Shown here in pieces: positions 25,234 to 34,474 of a DNA stretch of 64,000 nucleotides (its first letter is position 1; each line of letters starts with the position of its first letter). The notes below the pieces were generated by a model. The model had not been told where the DNA came from, ran no database searches, and saw only the letters and a list, made by a program, of their open reading frames with translations. This DNA comes from Akkermansia muciniphila. GTDB taxonomy: Bacteria; Verrucomicrobiota; Verrucomicrobiia; Limisphaerales; SXTU01. The position numbers were made by a program, and so were the translations under genes. Where the stretch lies: assembly GCA_945874145.1 (NCBI GenBank), contig CAMCFN010000011.1:19754-83753 (forward strand), in the 5' to 3' direction.

Positions 25234-25677
25234 AACCACGAATGGACACAAATGAACACGAATCCAGAGAACAAACTGCTGCTGAAGGATGAAGTGTTCG
25301 CGATCGTGGGCAGTGCGATGGAAGTCTTGAACGAACTTGGTCACGGATTGCACGAGAAGCCTTATGAGAACGCGCTTGTGGTGGAATTCGGCCTGCGCAA
25401 CATCCGCTTCCGGCAACAGCAGCAATTTGATGTGCTCTACAAAGGTCACTCAGTCGGCCTATTCGTTCCCGATCTCATCGCTTTTGATGCCGTGGTCGTG
25501 GACACCAAGGTCATTGACCGCATTACCGATGTGGAACGCGGACAGATGCTGAACTACCTCCGCATCACCAAGCTCCGCGTTGGCGTCATCCTGAACTTCA
25601 AGCATCCTAAGCTCGAATGGGAGCGCCTCGTCCTATGAAACTCTTCATTCGTGTCCATTCGTGTTCATTCGTGGTTT
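25233..25677 (+). mobile_element. Inverted-repeat cassette carrying a GxxExxY gene
   Basis: A 445-base unit lies between the permease stop and the ATPase gene. It has 31-base terminal inverted arms (25233-25263 and 25647-25677) that match at 28 of 31 positions. All three differences are transitions. Each arm is three 10-base iterations of the CACGAATGGA type. The enclosed gene starts inside the left arm. The downstream ATPase start lies four bases past the right arm. GC of the interior is visibly lower than in the flanking transporter genes. Mobility is inference; no transposase is present. Confidence 0.6.
25252..25638 (+). CDS. GxxExxY protein (PD-(D/E)xK nuclease-like)
   Basis: This 128-residue protein belongs to the GxxExxY family, named for the motif seen here as GLHEKPY near residue 33-39. 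Nuclease-fold features follow: a PDLIAFDAVVVDTK segment near 77-90, giving PD, then DxK, and a C-terminal LNYLRITKLRVGVILNF strand-helix. Its molecular role is unknown in general. Codons 1-4 (MNTN) are encoded by the left inverted arm, so expression depends on the element. It interrupts a transport operon and probably has no functional link to it. Confidence 0.85.
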   Translation: MNTNPENKLLLKDEVFAIVGSAMEVLNELGHGLHEKPYENALVVEFGLRNIRFRQQQQFDVLYKGHSVGLFVPDLIAFDAVVVDTKVIDRITDVERGQMLNYLRITKLRVGVILNFKHPKLEWERLVL

Positions 25678-25681
25678 CCCC

Positions 25682-26662
25682 ATGTCTTTGCTAGAAGTTC
25701 AAAACCTACGGGCCTACTTCCACACGCGCAACGGCATCGTCCGCGCGGTGGATGGCGTGTCGTTCAGTGTGGAAAAGGGCGAGACGCTGGGCATCGTGGG
25801 CGAGAGCGGCTCAGGCAAGTCCGTGACGTGTTACTCGCTGATGGGCCTCATCCCCAAGCCGCCGGGACGCATCGAGTCCGGCACGGCGCGCTTCGACGGC
25901 GCGGACTTGCTCGCGATGGGCGAGGCGGAGCTCAACAAGATTCGCGGCAAGCGCATCGCGATGATTTTCCAGGACCCGATGACCTCGCTGAACCCGTATC
26001 TGCGCATCGAGGAACAACTCATCGAGCCGCTGCTCATCCACGAGAACCTGCCGCGCGCCGCGGCCGTGAAGCGCGCCATCCGTGCGCTGGAGGAAGTCGG
26101 CGTGCCGGACGCCGCGCGGCGCATCCGCAGCCACCCGCACGAGTTCAGCGGCGGGATGCGGCAGCGCGTGATGATCGCGATGGCGCTCATCACGCAGCCG
26201 GATTTGCTCATCGCCGACGAGCCGACCACCGCGCTGGACGTGACGGTGCAGGCGCAAATCCTCGACCTCATCGCGCGGCTTCAGCGTGAGCGCGGCATGG
26301 CGGTCATCTGGATTTCGCACGACCTCGGCGTGGTGGCGGGCTTCTGCCGGCGCGTGCTGGTGATGTATGCGGGCCGCGTGGTGGAGTCGGGCCGGGTGGA
26401 AGACATCTTCGCGCGTCCGCTGCACCCCTACAACCGCGCGCTCCAGCGCAGCATCCCCGCGCTGCAAGGCAAGGGCGCGGAGCTCTACACCATCCCCGGC
26501 CTGCCGCCCGACGTGTCCAAGCCGCTCCCCGCCTGTGCCTTCGCCGACCGGTGTGAGTTTGCCCAAGCGGGCTGCCGGACTGGAGAAGCCACACTGAAAG
26601 AGATTGAGCCCGGCCACGCCAGCGCGTGCGTGCGGGTGGAGCAAGGAGAATTAGCGCTTTAG
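25682..26662 (+). CDS. ABC transporter ATP-binding protein (OppD/DppD family)
   Basis: This 326-residue ATPase has Walker A GESGSGKSVT near 38, signature FSGGMRQRVMIAMAL near 157 and Walker B LLIADEPTTALDVTVQAQ near 177. The C-terminal oligopeptide/dipeptide domain (PLPACAFADRCEFAQAGC near 285) holds the cysteines that coordinate an iron-sulfur cluster in some family members. The ATG at 25682 is chosen; an in-frame ATG at 25661 lies in the repeat arm. No OppF-type second ATPase follows; the next gene is convergent dnaA. The importer may use this subunit twice or a distant partner. Confidence 0.93.
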   Translation: MSLLEVQNLRAYFHTRNGIVRAVDGVSFSVEKGETLGIVGESGSGKSVTCYSLMGLIPKPPGRIESGTARFDGADLLAMGEAELNKIRGKRIAMIFQDPMTSLNPYLRIEEQLIEPLLIHENLPRAAAVKRAIRALEEVGVPDAARRIRSHPHEFSGGMRQRVMIAMALITQPDLLIADEPTTALDVTVQAQILDLIARLQRERGMAVIWISHDLGVVAGFCRRVLVMYAGRVVESGRVEDIFARPLHPYNRALQRSIPALQGKGAELYTIPGLPPDVSKPLPACAFADRCEFAQAGCRTGEATLKEIEPGHASACVRVEQGELAL

Positions 26663-26715
26663 CGCAACGCGGAAACCCAAGCGTTCGTCACCCGCTGGTT
26701 GAGAGCAGGAGGACG

Positions 26716-28134
<1,419 letters not shown>

Positions 28135-28407
28135 GCCTCACTGTTACAGCCCGGCAACACCGATAAAGCCACAGTTTTCTGCGCGCTTTTGGGTGCGGTT
28201 CGGGTTTGAGGCATGGTGGTTCATGGGGCCGGATTGGGCGGTCTTAATTCAGCGCAAGATGCTTAAAATCAATTAGTTGCAGACTCAAAACTTGAATTAT
28301 CGAGGAAAAACGTTCCTCCCATGCGGAACAAGTGAATGAGCCATATCTGCGGATGCTTGTAGGGCACGGTCCCGGTGGCGGGAAGGACTTTTTATTGGGA
28401 CTTGTCC

Positions 28408-28427
28408 GCAAGTTATTCACAACTTGC
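28408..28427. promoter_or_regulatory. DnaA box within a palindrome
   Basis: TTATTCACA (28413-28421) fits the TTATNCACA consensus. It sits in a 7-bp inverted repeat, GCAAGTT/AACTTGC. It could mark an origin element or an autoregulatory site, about 280 bases upstream of dnaA. Confidence 0.5.
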
Positions 28428-28583
28428 TTTTGGCCCGTATTATCAGGGGTTTTCTGGATTTTCAGGGTTCCGGCAGGAGGCCTTTCAGAGCCTCTGAAAA
28501 AGGGTGGTTTGCGGTGGCTCTAGTAAAGAGAAAATGCAGTCTATTTTTCGAGGTGACTGAAAGTTTTAGGTTGCCAAGCGCGA

Positions 28584-28609
28584 CAAAAAAAGACGCGCCA
28601 ATTTGGCGA
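28584..28609 (-). terminator. Probable terminator after glnB
   Basis: On the minus strand CGCC-AAATT-GGCG forms a short stem followed by CGTC and a run of seven T, 20 bases past the glnB stop. The stem is short, so strength is uncertain. Confidence 0.5.
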
Positions 28610-28629
28610 GGGTCAAAATCAGAAAACTC

Positions 28630-28998
<369 letters not shown>

Positions 28999-29049
28999 CT
29001 AACAACGAACCCCTGCCTGTAAACTGGAAACTCCGAAGGCTGTGGCGGC

Positions 29050-29994
29050 TTATTTGCGCCACTGCACCTTCGGCGGCTCCGGCAGGCCCTGCGCGCGCAG
29101 CGCCGTGCGGAAGTGCATCTTCGCCACACGCGCCAGCGTTCCAACACCGTGCTGCGCGACGATTTGCTTTGCCGCTTTGTCCACGGCGGCGGATGCGCCC
29201 TTGGGCAGTTCCACGCCAATCTCCCGGCCCAGTGCTGCCAACCCCGTGACGAACGCGTGCCGGGCGAGAATGGAAGCTGCCGCCACCGCCAAGTCTTCTT
29301 CCGCCTTGTGCCGCTGGACAATCTTCAGCTTCAAGCCGCGCGCCTTCGCCTCGCGCGCCACCGTAGCCTCGGTCGCGGCGAACTGGTCAATGATCGCGTG
29401 CTCCGGCGGCGGGTTCAGATGATGCGCGGGGGCGAGCACCGCGAGAATGGAGTTCACGTGCCCTTTCGCGAGCAGTGGGTTCAGGCTGCCGATGTCGCGG
29501 TAGCGCTGGTTGTAATTCACCCCGCCGAGCGTGAGCACCTCGCTGTGACAACCGGGCGTCTCACGAATCACCGTTGCCAAGTCCGCGATGCGCCGGTCGC
29601 TGCCGATGTTCTTCGAGTCTTGGATGCCGGCATCCTGCCACGCGCGCACCACCGCCTCGTTCACATACACCGCTGCCACGCACAGCGGCCCGAAGAAATC
29701 GCCCTTGCCCGACTCGTCCACGCCGATGCGCGCCACGAACATCTCCGGGTGCAAGACCTCCTCGTAGCCCACCTCCGCTCGCTTCAGAATCTCCGGCTCC
29801 AGCACGAACTCGACAAACTCCTGCGTGCCCTTGCCCTGCACGACCAGCTTACCGCTTTCGTAAAACACCACGTTGAGCTTGTCCTTCTCCCCCGCGAACC
29901 GCGCGTAAGGCACCGTGCGCGGCTTGAAACCGTGCTTGCGCAGATGCGCGTCCAGCGCGGCGGCCTGCTCGTCCGTCAGCTTGCATGTGTGCAT
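29050..29994 (-). CDS. rnhC: Ribonuclease HIII
   Basis: This 314-residue cytoplasmic nuclease removes RNA from RNA:DNA hybrids. The N-terminal DUF3378-type substrate-binding domain (about 1-85, LTDEQAAALDAHLRKHGFKP) identifies type HIII over HII. The catalytic core begins IGVDESGKGDFFGP near 96, with QDSKNIGSDRR near 128 and HAIIDQFAATE near 195. The ATG at 29994 is chosen because the 35 extra codons of the longer frame are translated from iterated repeat sequence. It is divergent from mutY. Confidence 0.94.
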   Translation of the reverse strand: MHTCKLTDEQAAALDAHLRKHGFKPRTVPYARFAGEKDKLNVVFYESGKLVVQGKGTQEFVEFVLEPEILKRAEVGYEEVLHPEMFVARIGVDESGKGDFFGPLCVAAVYVNEAVVRAWQDAGIQDSKNIGSDRRIADLATVIRETPGCHSEVLTLGGVNYNQRYRDIGSLNPLLAKGHVNSILAVLAPAHHLNPPPEHAIIDQFAATEATVAREAKARGLKLKIVQRHKAEEDLAVAAASILARHAFVTGLAALGREIGVELPKGASAAVDKAAKQIVAQHGVGTLARVAKMHFRTALRAQGLPEPPKVQWRK

Positions 29995-30015
29995 CGTCAG
30001 CGGTTTCACGAGGGG

Positions 30016-30171
30016 AGTTTCGGGTTTGGCGTTTTGGGTTTCGAGTGCAAACTGCGCGGCGTGCCGCGTCCGCCAGCAAGTTCGAAGCTCAAGATTCACG
30101 GTTCAAAGTCGCTCCCTGCTGCCACCGAGCGCTCCGTCATTCCGCATTCCGCATTCCGCATTCCGCACTCC
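30016..30171. repeat. Iterated repeat region between rnhC and mutY
   Basis: Almost the whole divergent gap is made of short iterations: GGGTTT-type units at 30018-30044, GGTTCAA/GATTCAC-type units at 30080-30108, and four perfect copies of the heptamer ATTCCGC at 30139-30166. The last array runs to within 18 bases of the likely mutY start. It leaves no ordinary promoter visible. Confidence 0.7.
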
Positions 30172-30183
30172 CTCGTTCCTGCC

Positions 30184-31257
30184 TTGCTCGACTGGTTCGC
30201 CACCGCCGCCCGCGACCTGCCGTGGCGGCGCACACTCGACCCTTACGCGATTTGGGTTTCGGAAATCATGCTTCAGCAGACGCAGGTGAAGACGGTGATT
30301 CCGTATTGGGAGCGCTGGACGCGCGAACTGCCCGACGTGGCCGCGCTCTCCGCCGCGCCGGAGCAACGGCTCCTGAAACTCTGGGAGGGGCTCGGCTACT
30401 ACACGCGCGTCCGTAACCTCCAAAAGGCCGCGCTGCACATCGTCGCCGCTCACAACGGCCAGTTCCCCCGCGAGTTCGACGCCGTGCTCGCGCTGCCCGG
30501 CGTGGGGCGCTACACGGCGGGCGCGATTTCCAGTATCGCCTTCAACGCTCCGGCGCCCATCCTCGACGGCAACGTCATCCGCGTCCTGACCCGTATTTTC
30601 GCCATCGGCGGGGACCCGCGCCAGAAGGCCACGAACTCAGTGCTGTGGAGCCTCGCAACAGCACTGGCGGAACGAGCCGCCGGCTCTCCACTCTCCACTC
30701 TCCACTCTCCACTCCTCCTTTCCGGTCCCTGCTCCGCACTGAACCAGTCGCTCATGGAACTCGGCGCAACCGTCTGCACACCGCAGAACGCACAATGCCT
30801 CCTCTGCCCCGTGCGCGCCCACTGCGTCGCGCACCGCGAAGGCCGCGTGGATGAACTGCCCAACCTCGGCCCGCGCGCGACTGCGACCAGCCGCGAGTTC
30901 CACACTTTCGTCGTGGAGCGCGATGGAAAGTTTCTCGTGGCGCAACGGCCTGCTGGCATCGTGAACGCGGGCCTGTGGGAGTTTCCGAATCTCGAAGTCA
31001 CGGGCCGGAACAGCTCCCCGGCGGCATCGCTGAAGCAGCTTCTGCAAGTCACCGCCCGCTGCGAAATACTATGCGAGGTCAAACACTCCATCACCCGCTA
31101 CCGGATTACGCAGCGTGCCTTCCGTGTTGTCCTGAATGCGAAGCCGCCACTGGTGGAAGAACGGTTCCATTGGCTCGCGCTAGCCGAGTTGCACCGGCGG
31201 CCTTTCACGAGCGCGCACAAGCGCATCCTTGCCCACATCTCTCAGCCCTCCAACTAA
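30184..31257 (+). CDS. mutY: A/G-specific adenine glycosylase
   Basis: This 357-residue base-excision repair enzyme removes A mispaired with 8-oxoG or G. It has the N-terminal LPWRRTLDPYAIWVSEIMLQ start, LQQTQVKTVIPYWERW with the catalytic Glu, the GVGRYTAGAISS hairpin and DGNVIRVL with the catalytic Asp. The iron-sulfur motif C-x6-C-x2-C-x5-C (CTPQNAQCLLCPVRAHC) is intact, followed by a Nudix-like C-terminal domain. No ATG or GTG fits; a TTG at 30184 is the best start. Four CTCTCCA heptamers (30684-30711) encode SPLSTLHSPL inside the conserved core. It ends 4 bases into the convergent waaF. Confidence 0.9.
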   Translation: MLDWFATAARDLPWRRTLDPYAIWVSEIMLQQTQVKTVIPYWERWTRELPDVAALSAAPEQRLLKLWEGLGYYTRVRNLQKAALHIVAAHNGQFPREFDAVLALPGVGRYTAGAISSIAFNAPAPILDGNVIRVLTRIFAIGGDPRQKATNSVLWSLATALAERAAGSPLSTLHSPLLLSGPCSALNQSLMELGATVCTPQNAQCLLCPVRAHCVAHREGRVDELPNLGPRATATSREFHTFVVERDGKFLVAQRPAGIVNAGLWEFPNLEVTGRNSSPAASLKQLLQVTARCEILCEVKHSITRYRITQRAFRVVLNAKPPLVEERFHWLALAELHRRPFTSAHKRILAHISQPSN

Positions 31258-32405
31258 GCCGCCCGTTGCACCGCTTGAACGACCCGCTCGACCGTCAGGC
31301 TCTTCATGCAGCGGAAATCAATCGGGCATTCGCGCAAGAAGCACGGCGCACAGGGCGCTTCGCCACGCAGGAGGATGTGGCGGGAGTCGCCGGGCAGTCC
31401 CGGACCGGTCAGCTCAATCGAGGTGCTTCCGAACAGCCCGACCAGCCGCGCGCCCACGGCGGCGGCCAAGTGCATCGGCCCCGTGTCGTTCGTGAGCACG
31501 ACGCGACAGGCGCGCAGTGCCGCGCAAAGCTCGCGCAGCGAGGTGTGGCCCGCGAGATTCGTGACGCTGACCGCTGACGACTGAACGCCAACCGCTGGCG
31601 TGGCGATGAGTGCAGCCGCGATTTCGGCGGCGAGCGCGCTGTCCGCCGGGCCGCCAAAGATGACGAAGGAGCAGTTGAGCCGCGCGCGCAGTTTCTTTGC
31701 CGTGGCGATGAAACGGTCGGCGGGCCAGCGCTTGGCCGGGCCGTATTCCGCGCCGGCGTTCAAGCCGATGAGCAAGCCAGCGGACAAGTTGAACTTCGCC
31801 TTCACCGCCTCGACCTCGGCGTCCGAGACAGCGATGAACGGTGCCAGCGGTTCCAATTTCGCACCGAGCGAGGTAGCGAGCTGGAGGTAGTGGAAGATGT
31901 GGTGACTCGTTGCCGGCGGAGCGCCGGTCTCCGACCCGGCGCATTGCGGGTCAGCCACCAGCCGCCGCACTTCCCCCGCTGTCCGCTTCCGCATTTTCAC
32001 CACGTCCGCGCGCCAAGGGACCGCCTCGGTGAGCAGCCAGTTTCGCCAGCTTCCCGCATAGCCGATGCGCCGGGGAATCCCGGCCAAGCGCACTTCCAGT
32101 CCGGTGCGGAGGGAGTTGGGCATCACGAGTGCGGTGTCGAGGTTCCCCGCGCGTAGTCGGCGCGCGATGCTGAAAACGCCCTGCTTCGGGGTGAAGGTGA
32201 TGACCTCGTTCACCGCCGGATGTCCCGCCCACAATCCCGCCAACTTCTCGTGCGTGAGCAGCGCGATGTGCGTGTCTGGCAGCGCCTCACGCAGTCGCAA
32301 CAGCGCCGGCGTGGTCATCACGGCGTCGCCAATCCAGTTCACCCCGCGCACTAGGAGGCGGCGAGGATAGAGGGTAGAGGATAACGGATAGAGGGGCGTC
32401 GTCAT
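31254..32405 (-). CDS. waaF: ADP-heptose:LPS heptosyltransferase (glycosyltransferase 9 family)
   Basis: This 383-residue GT9 enzyme adds heptose to the LPS core. Motifs are RGVNWIGDAVMTTPALLRLRE near 20, NAGAEYGPAKRWPADRF near 220, NDTGPMHLAAAVG near 305, and FGSTSIELTGP, with a C-terminal CAPCFLRECPIDFRCM cysteine cluster common in WaaF. Its first 15 residues (PLYPLSSTLYPRR) are read from a heptamer array. Residues around 149-164 are read from a GC-rich hairpin at 31919, and around 271-281 from a GACGCTG-type array at 31563-31597. It overlaps the acyltransferase gene by 4 bases (ATGA). Confidence 0.88.
   Translation of the reverse strand: MTTPLYPLSSTLYPRRLLVRGVNWIGDAVMTTPALLRLREALPDTHIALLTHEKLAGLWAGHPAVNEVITFTPKQGVFSIARRLRAGNLDTALVMPNSLRTGLEVRLAGIPRRIGYAGSWRNWLLTEAVPWRADVVKMRKRTAGEVRRLVADPQCAGSETGAPPATSHHIFHYLQLATSLGAKLEPLAPFIAVSDAEVEAVKAKFNLSAGLLIGLNAGAEYGPAKRWPADRFIATAKKLRARLNCSFVIFGGPADSALAAEIAAALIATPAVGVQSSAVSVTNLAGHTSLRELCAALRACRVVLTNDTGPMHLAAAVGARLVGLFGSTSIELTGPGLPGDSRHILLRGEAPCAPCFLRECPIDFRCMKSLTVERVVQAVQRAA
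31919..31942. repeat. GC-rich hairpin inside waaF
   Basis: GAGCGCCGGTCTCCGACC then CGGCGC forms a GCGCCGG(T)/(A)CCCGGCGC stem. It is the same family as 2167, 6288 and 48310 and is read in frame as part of waaF. Confidence 0.6.
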
Positions 32406-32450
32406 GCTGCTTGGCTATCTTCTATCTTCTCTGCTCTATCCTCTCCCGCG
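32361..32450. repeat. Heptamer-iterated inverted-arm element spanning the waaF/acyltransferase overlap
   Basis: The left arm has GATAGAG, GGTAGAG, GATAACG, GATAGAG (32366-32393). The right arm has CTATCTT, CTATCTT, CTCTGCT, CTATCCT (32415-32442), roughly the complement. The spacer of about 21 bases contains the ATGA overlap of the two genes. The element therefore encodes the C-terminus of one protein (EDRAEKIEDSQAA) and the N-terminus of the other. Confidence 0.8.
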
Positions 32451-33337
32451 CCACCCCGCCACTTCCCTTCCTTCCACCGGTTGTGCACCCAGAACCAGTT
32501 CGCCGGGTCGCGACGGATGGCAGCCTCGAACGCACGGTTCATGTCGCGGGCCATGTCCTGCGCCGGACGCGGCTGGCCGTTGGCGTGCGTGGGGATTTCG
32601 TCGCCCACCTCGATGCGCCAGCGGCCCGGTGCGACGCGATAGCAGATGACGGTGAAGAGCGGGCAGCCATAACGCAGCGCCAAGACGCCCGGCGCGACGC
32701 TGGTGGAGCAATCGCGTCCGAAGAACGGCAGGCGCACGCCACGGTCGCCCGCGTGCTGGTCGGTGAAGAGGCCGAGCAACATCCCTGGCTGGCTCATCGC
32801 GGTCTTGAGCGCGTCGGCGTCCTTGCGGCGCTCGAAGAACAGGCTGCCGGACTTCTCGCGCAGCTCCTGCATCACGCGCGTCAGCCCCGCCTGCTTCAGG
32901 CCGCGATACGTGGTCGCCACCTGATAGCCCGGCACCCACAACGCCGAGCGGCCCAGCAGCTCGAAGTTCGCAAAGTGCCCGACCGCGCAGACCACGCTGC
33001 GCGGCTTCCCGCCCACCGCCGCCTTGGGAAACTTCTCTGCGCCCACGAACTCGGTCACAGCGAGGATGCCGTTGGCGTCAAAGCTCGCGGTCTTGACCGC
33101 GCAGGCAAAGCTCTCGCCGATACGCTGAAAATTCTCGCGGGCGAGCGCGCTGACCTCGGCAGCGGACTTTTCCGGGAAACACGCCGCAATGTTCCGCTGG
33201 GCGACCTTACGATGCCGCCCGTCCAGCACATACGCCAAGGCGCCGAACACCCGCCCAAGTCGCGCCACGGCTCCGAGCGGCAGCGCTTGCAAGAGCGCGA
33301 CCACGACGCGGGCGAGGATGGTGAGGAGAAAATCCAT
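32402..33337 (-). CDS. Lipid A acyltransferase (LpxL/HtrB family)
   Basis: This 311-residue inner-membrane acyltransferase transfers a fatty acid to a Kdo-lipid A precursor. It starts with a membrane segment (MDFLLTILARVVVALLQALP). The family signature HX4E is seen in VGHFANFELLG near 120, with LLGLFTDQHAGDRGVRLPFFG near 194 and NWFWVHNRWKEGKW near 279. The ATG at 33337 overlaps the pilin stop as TGATG. Position after lpxK and before waaF fits a lipid A/LPS operon. Its last residues come from a repeat arm. Confidence 0.9.
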   Translation of the reverse strand: MDFLLTILARVVVALLQALPLGAVARLGRVFGALAYVLDGRHRKVAQRNIAACFPEKSAAEVSALARENFQRIGESFACAVKTASFDANGILAVTEFVGAEKFPKAAVGGKPRSVVCAVGHFANFELLGRSALWVPGYQVATTYRGLKQAGLTRVMQELREKSGSLFFERRKDADALKTAMSQPGMLLGLFTDQHAGDRGVRLPFFGRDCSTSVAPGVLALRYGCPLFTVICYRVAPGRWRIEVGDEIPTHANGQPRPAQDMARDMNRAFEAAIRRDPANWFWVHNRWKEGKWRGGAGEDRAEKIEDSQAA

Positions 33338-33996
33338 CAGGGGAATTCCAGTCGGTTGGTGAAGGCGTTTGTAACGCCAATCAGCAAATAGCGCGTCAGC
33401 CCGGGGCCAGCAAGTTGGTGGGCGCTTCCGTCGGAAAGGCCCACGTTGCCAACCATCATTCCGCCGTGCAATTCCGGCCCCCAAGTCAGGCTTGTATTGG
33501 TCGTTGAAAGCAGAAGGTTCCGTGCCTTCGGCGGCGTGCCATCGAGATGCCGGTCTCCCGCCAACAAAAACTGAGGGGAAGTTTCATCAGCGTCGAGGCC
33601 GATGAAGTAGCTGACATTGCTGTTATTCAGCGTCGGCCAGTCTCGGGCACGTCTGCGGGAATCCGAAGGACAGGTTAGGGTCTCGGTTGAGTAGGTTTCG
33701 TTCGAGGCCGCCTGAAAATGGCGGAAGACCTGCCCCGTTTCCGCGAAATCAAGCGAGCCGCGCGTGTTGGTCGAAGCCCTCATCGGAAACTTGTCACCGT
33801 GGTCGTTGGCCCAGACTTTCATGCTGATGCCAATGCCTTTCAGATGGCTAGCGCAGCGGATGCGCTGGGCCTTGGCGCGGGCGTTTGAGAATGCGGGGAT
33901 CAAGAGCACCACAAGCACCGCCAGAATTAGGATGACGATGACGAGTTCAAGCCGGGAGAAGGCAGATGACTTTCCGAGTTGGTGCCGAAAGTTCAC
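33337..33996 (-). CDS. Prepilin-like protein embedded in the lipid A operon
   Basis: This is a 219-residue protein from GTG 33996 (TTG 34005 is an alternative). The N-terminus MNFRHQLGKSSAFSRLELVI has the Glu5 and hydrophobic helix of pilins, but AFSRLE replaces the usual GFTLxE. The body resembles the large verrucomicrobial/planctomycete pseudopilin group with a C-terminal HX11DG pattern (HGGMMVGNVGLSDG). The start codon lies in a 53-base repeat shared with the lpxK 3' end. In the undisturbed order GTG would overlap the lpxK stop as GTGA. Its stop overlaps the acyltransferase start. Confidence 0.8.
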   Translation of the reverse strand: MNFRHQLGKSSAFSRLELVIVILILAVLVVLLIPAFSNARAKAQRIRCASHLKGIGISMKVWANDHGDKFPMRASTNTRGSLDFAETGQVFRHFQAASNETYSTETLTCPSDSRRRARDWPTLNNSNVSYFIGLDADETSPQFLLAGDRHLDGTPPKARNLLLSTTNTSLTWGPELHGGMMVGNVGLSDGSAHQLAGPGLTRYLLIGVTNAFTNRLEFP

Positions 33997-34043
33997 TTGA
34001 AACAAATCTGCCGCACGCAGTCCTGAAAGTCCTTCGCGCCGGA
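33991..34043 (-). repeat. Direct repeat, left copy (duplicated lpxK 3' end)
   Basis: These 53 bases are identical to 34754-34806. They encode SGAKDFQDCVRQICFK plus the stop of lpxK, now detached from the gene. The copy also supplies the start codon of the pilin gene. Confidence 0.95.
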
Positions 34044-34057
34044 ATGGTCTTGGCTGT

Positions 34058-34474
34058 TCACGAAGTAGGCGGCGGATGCCGATGTCGATGAGATTCCTCT
34101 TCGCGGATTGCCAGCACGAGGGGACGGTTCATTTGCAAGGCACCCACAGCGGCCCGTCCCGCCGGGGTCAGGCCGACAACTCTGAAACCGTCCCATTTAA
34201 AGTGGCTGTGCCACGAGTCACGTCGTGGATGAAACAAACTCACTAGTTTTCCGGTTTGCGGGTCCACCACTTCCTCTCTTGCTCCTTTCCGCAGCGAGCA
34301 GGACACGCAGGCGAGCGCCAGATTATCGAGAGTCGTCTGGCCTCCCGCTGCAACGGGCACAATGTGGTCCACATGGAAGAGCGCCTCCTGACCCGCTTGT
34401 GACAGCCCACAATACTCGCAGCGGTTGTCCGCCCGTTCCACGACTTGCCGCCGCAGACTGGCCGAGATGGTCAT
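34058..34474 (-). CDS. HNH endonuclease
   Basis: This 138-residue protein has a compact HNH domain. The zinc pair CEYC is at 19-22, HVDHIVPVAAGG at 34-45 carries the catalytic His, NLALAC at 51-56 the Asn, and CVSC at 56-59 the second zinc pair. The C-terminal half (FHPRRDSWHSHFKWDGFRVVGLTPAGRAAV) is typical of a widespread family of free-standing HNH proteins in cyanobacteria and related groups. It is translationally coupled to the small upstream gene. It may be a homing-type nuclease moving the cassette or a defence nuclease; the sequence does not decide. Confidence 0.9.
   Translation of the reverse strand: MTISASLRRQVVERADNRCEYCGLSQAGQEALFHVDHIVPVAAGGQTTLDNLALACVSCSLRKGAREEVVDPQTGKLVSLFHPRRDSWHSHFKWDGFRVVGLTPAGRAAVGALQMNRPLVLAIREEESHRHRHPPPTS

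Larger units (their letters stand above)
28135..28629. other. AT-richer gap upstream of dnaA, possible origin or regulatory region
   Basis: These 495 non-coding bases are clearly less GC-rich than the rest of the window. They hold one perfect TTATNCACA DnaA box at 28413-28421 and several A/T runs. Origins often lie beside dnaA, but only one consensus box is visible, which is weak support. A GTGAATGAG open frame at 28332 is not protein-like. Confidence 0.35.

Noticed and set aside
28332..28523. A 63-codon plus-strand frame in the dnaA upstream gap.
   Set aside because: It has no ribosome site, no recognisable sequence character and it covers the DnaA box palindrome.
30139..30166. Short direct repeats that might be a CRISPR array.
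   Set aside because: Units are 7 bases with no spacers. None of the repeat sites in the window shows 24-40-base repeats with regular unique spacers, and no cas gene is present.
29113..30183. A long open frame running from 29113 into mutY, suggesting a much larger mutY.
   Set aside because: The first 357 codons are antisense to rnhC and the repeat-filled gap. They have an Arg/His-rich, shadow-like composition. The mutY core begins near 30184.
33993..34196. A 67-codon minus-strand frame ending in the lpxK C-terminal sequence.
   Set aside because: Its end is the duplicated lpxK tail read in the lpxK frame, and its start overlaps the HNH gene in another frame. It is a by-product of the duplication, not a gene.
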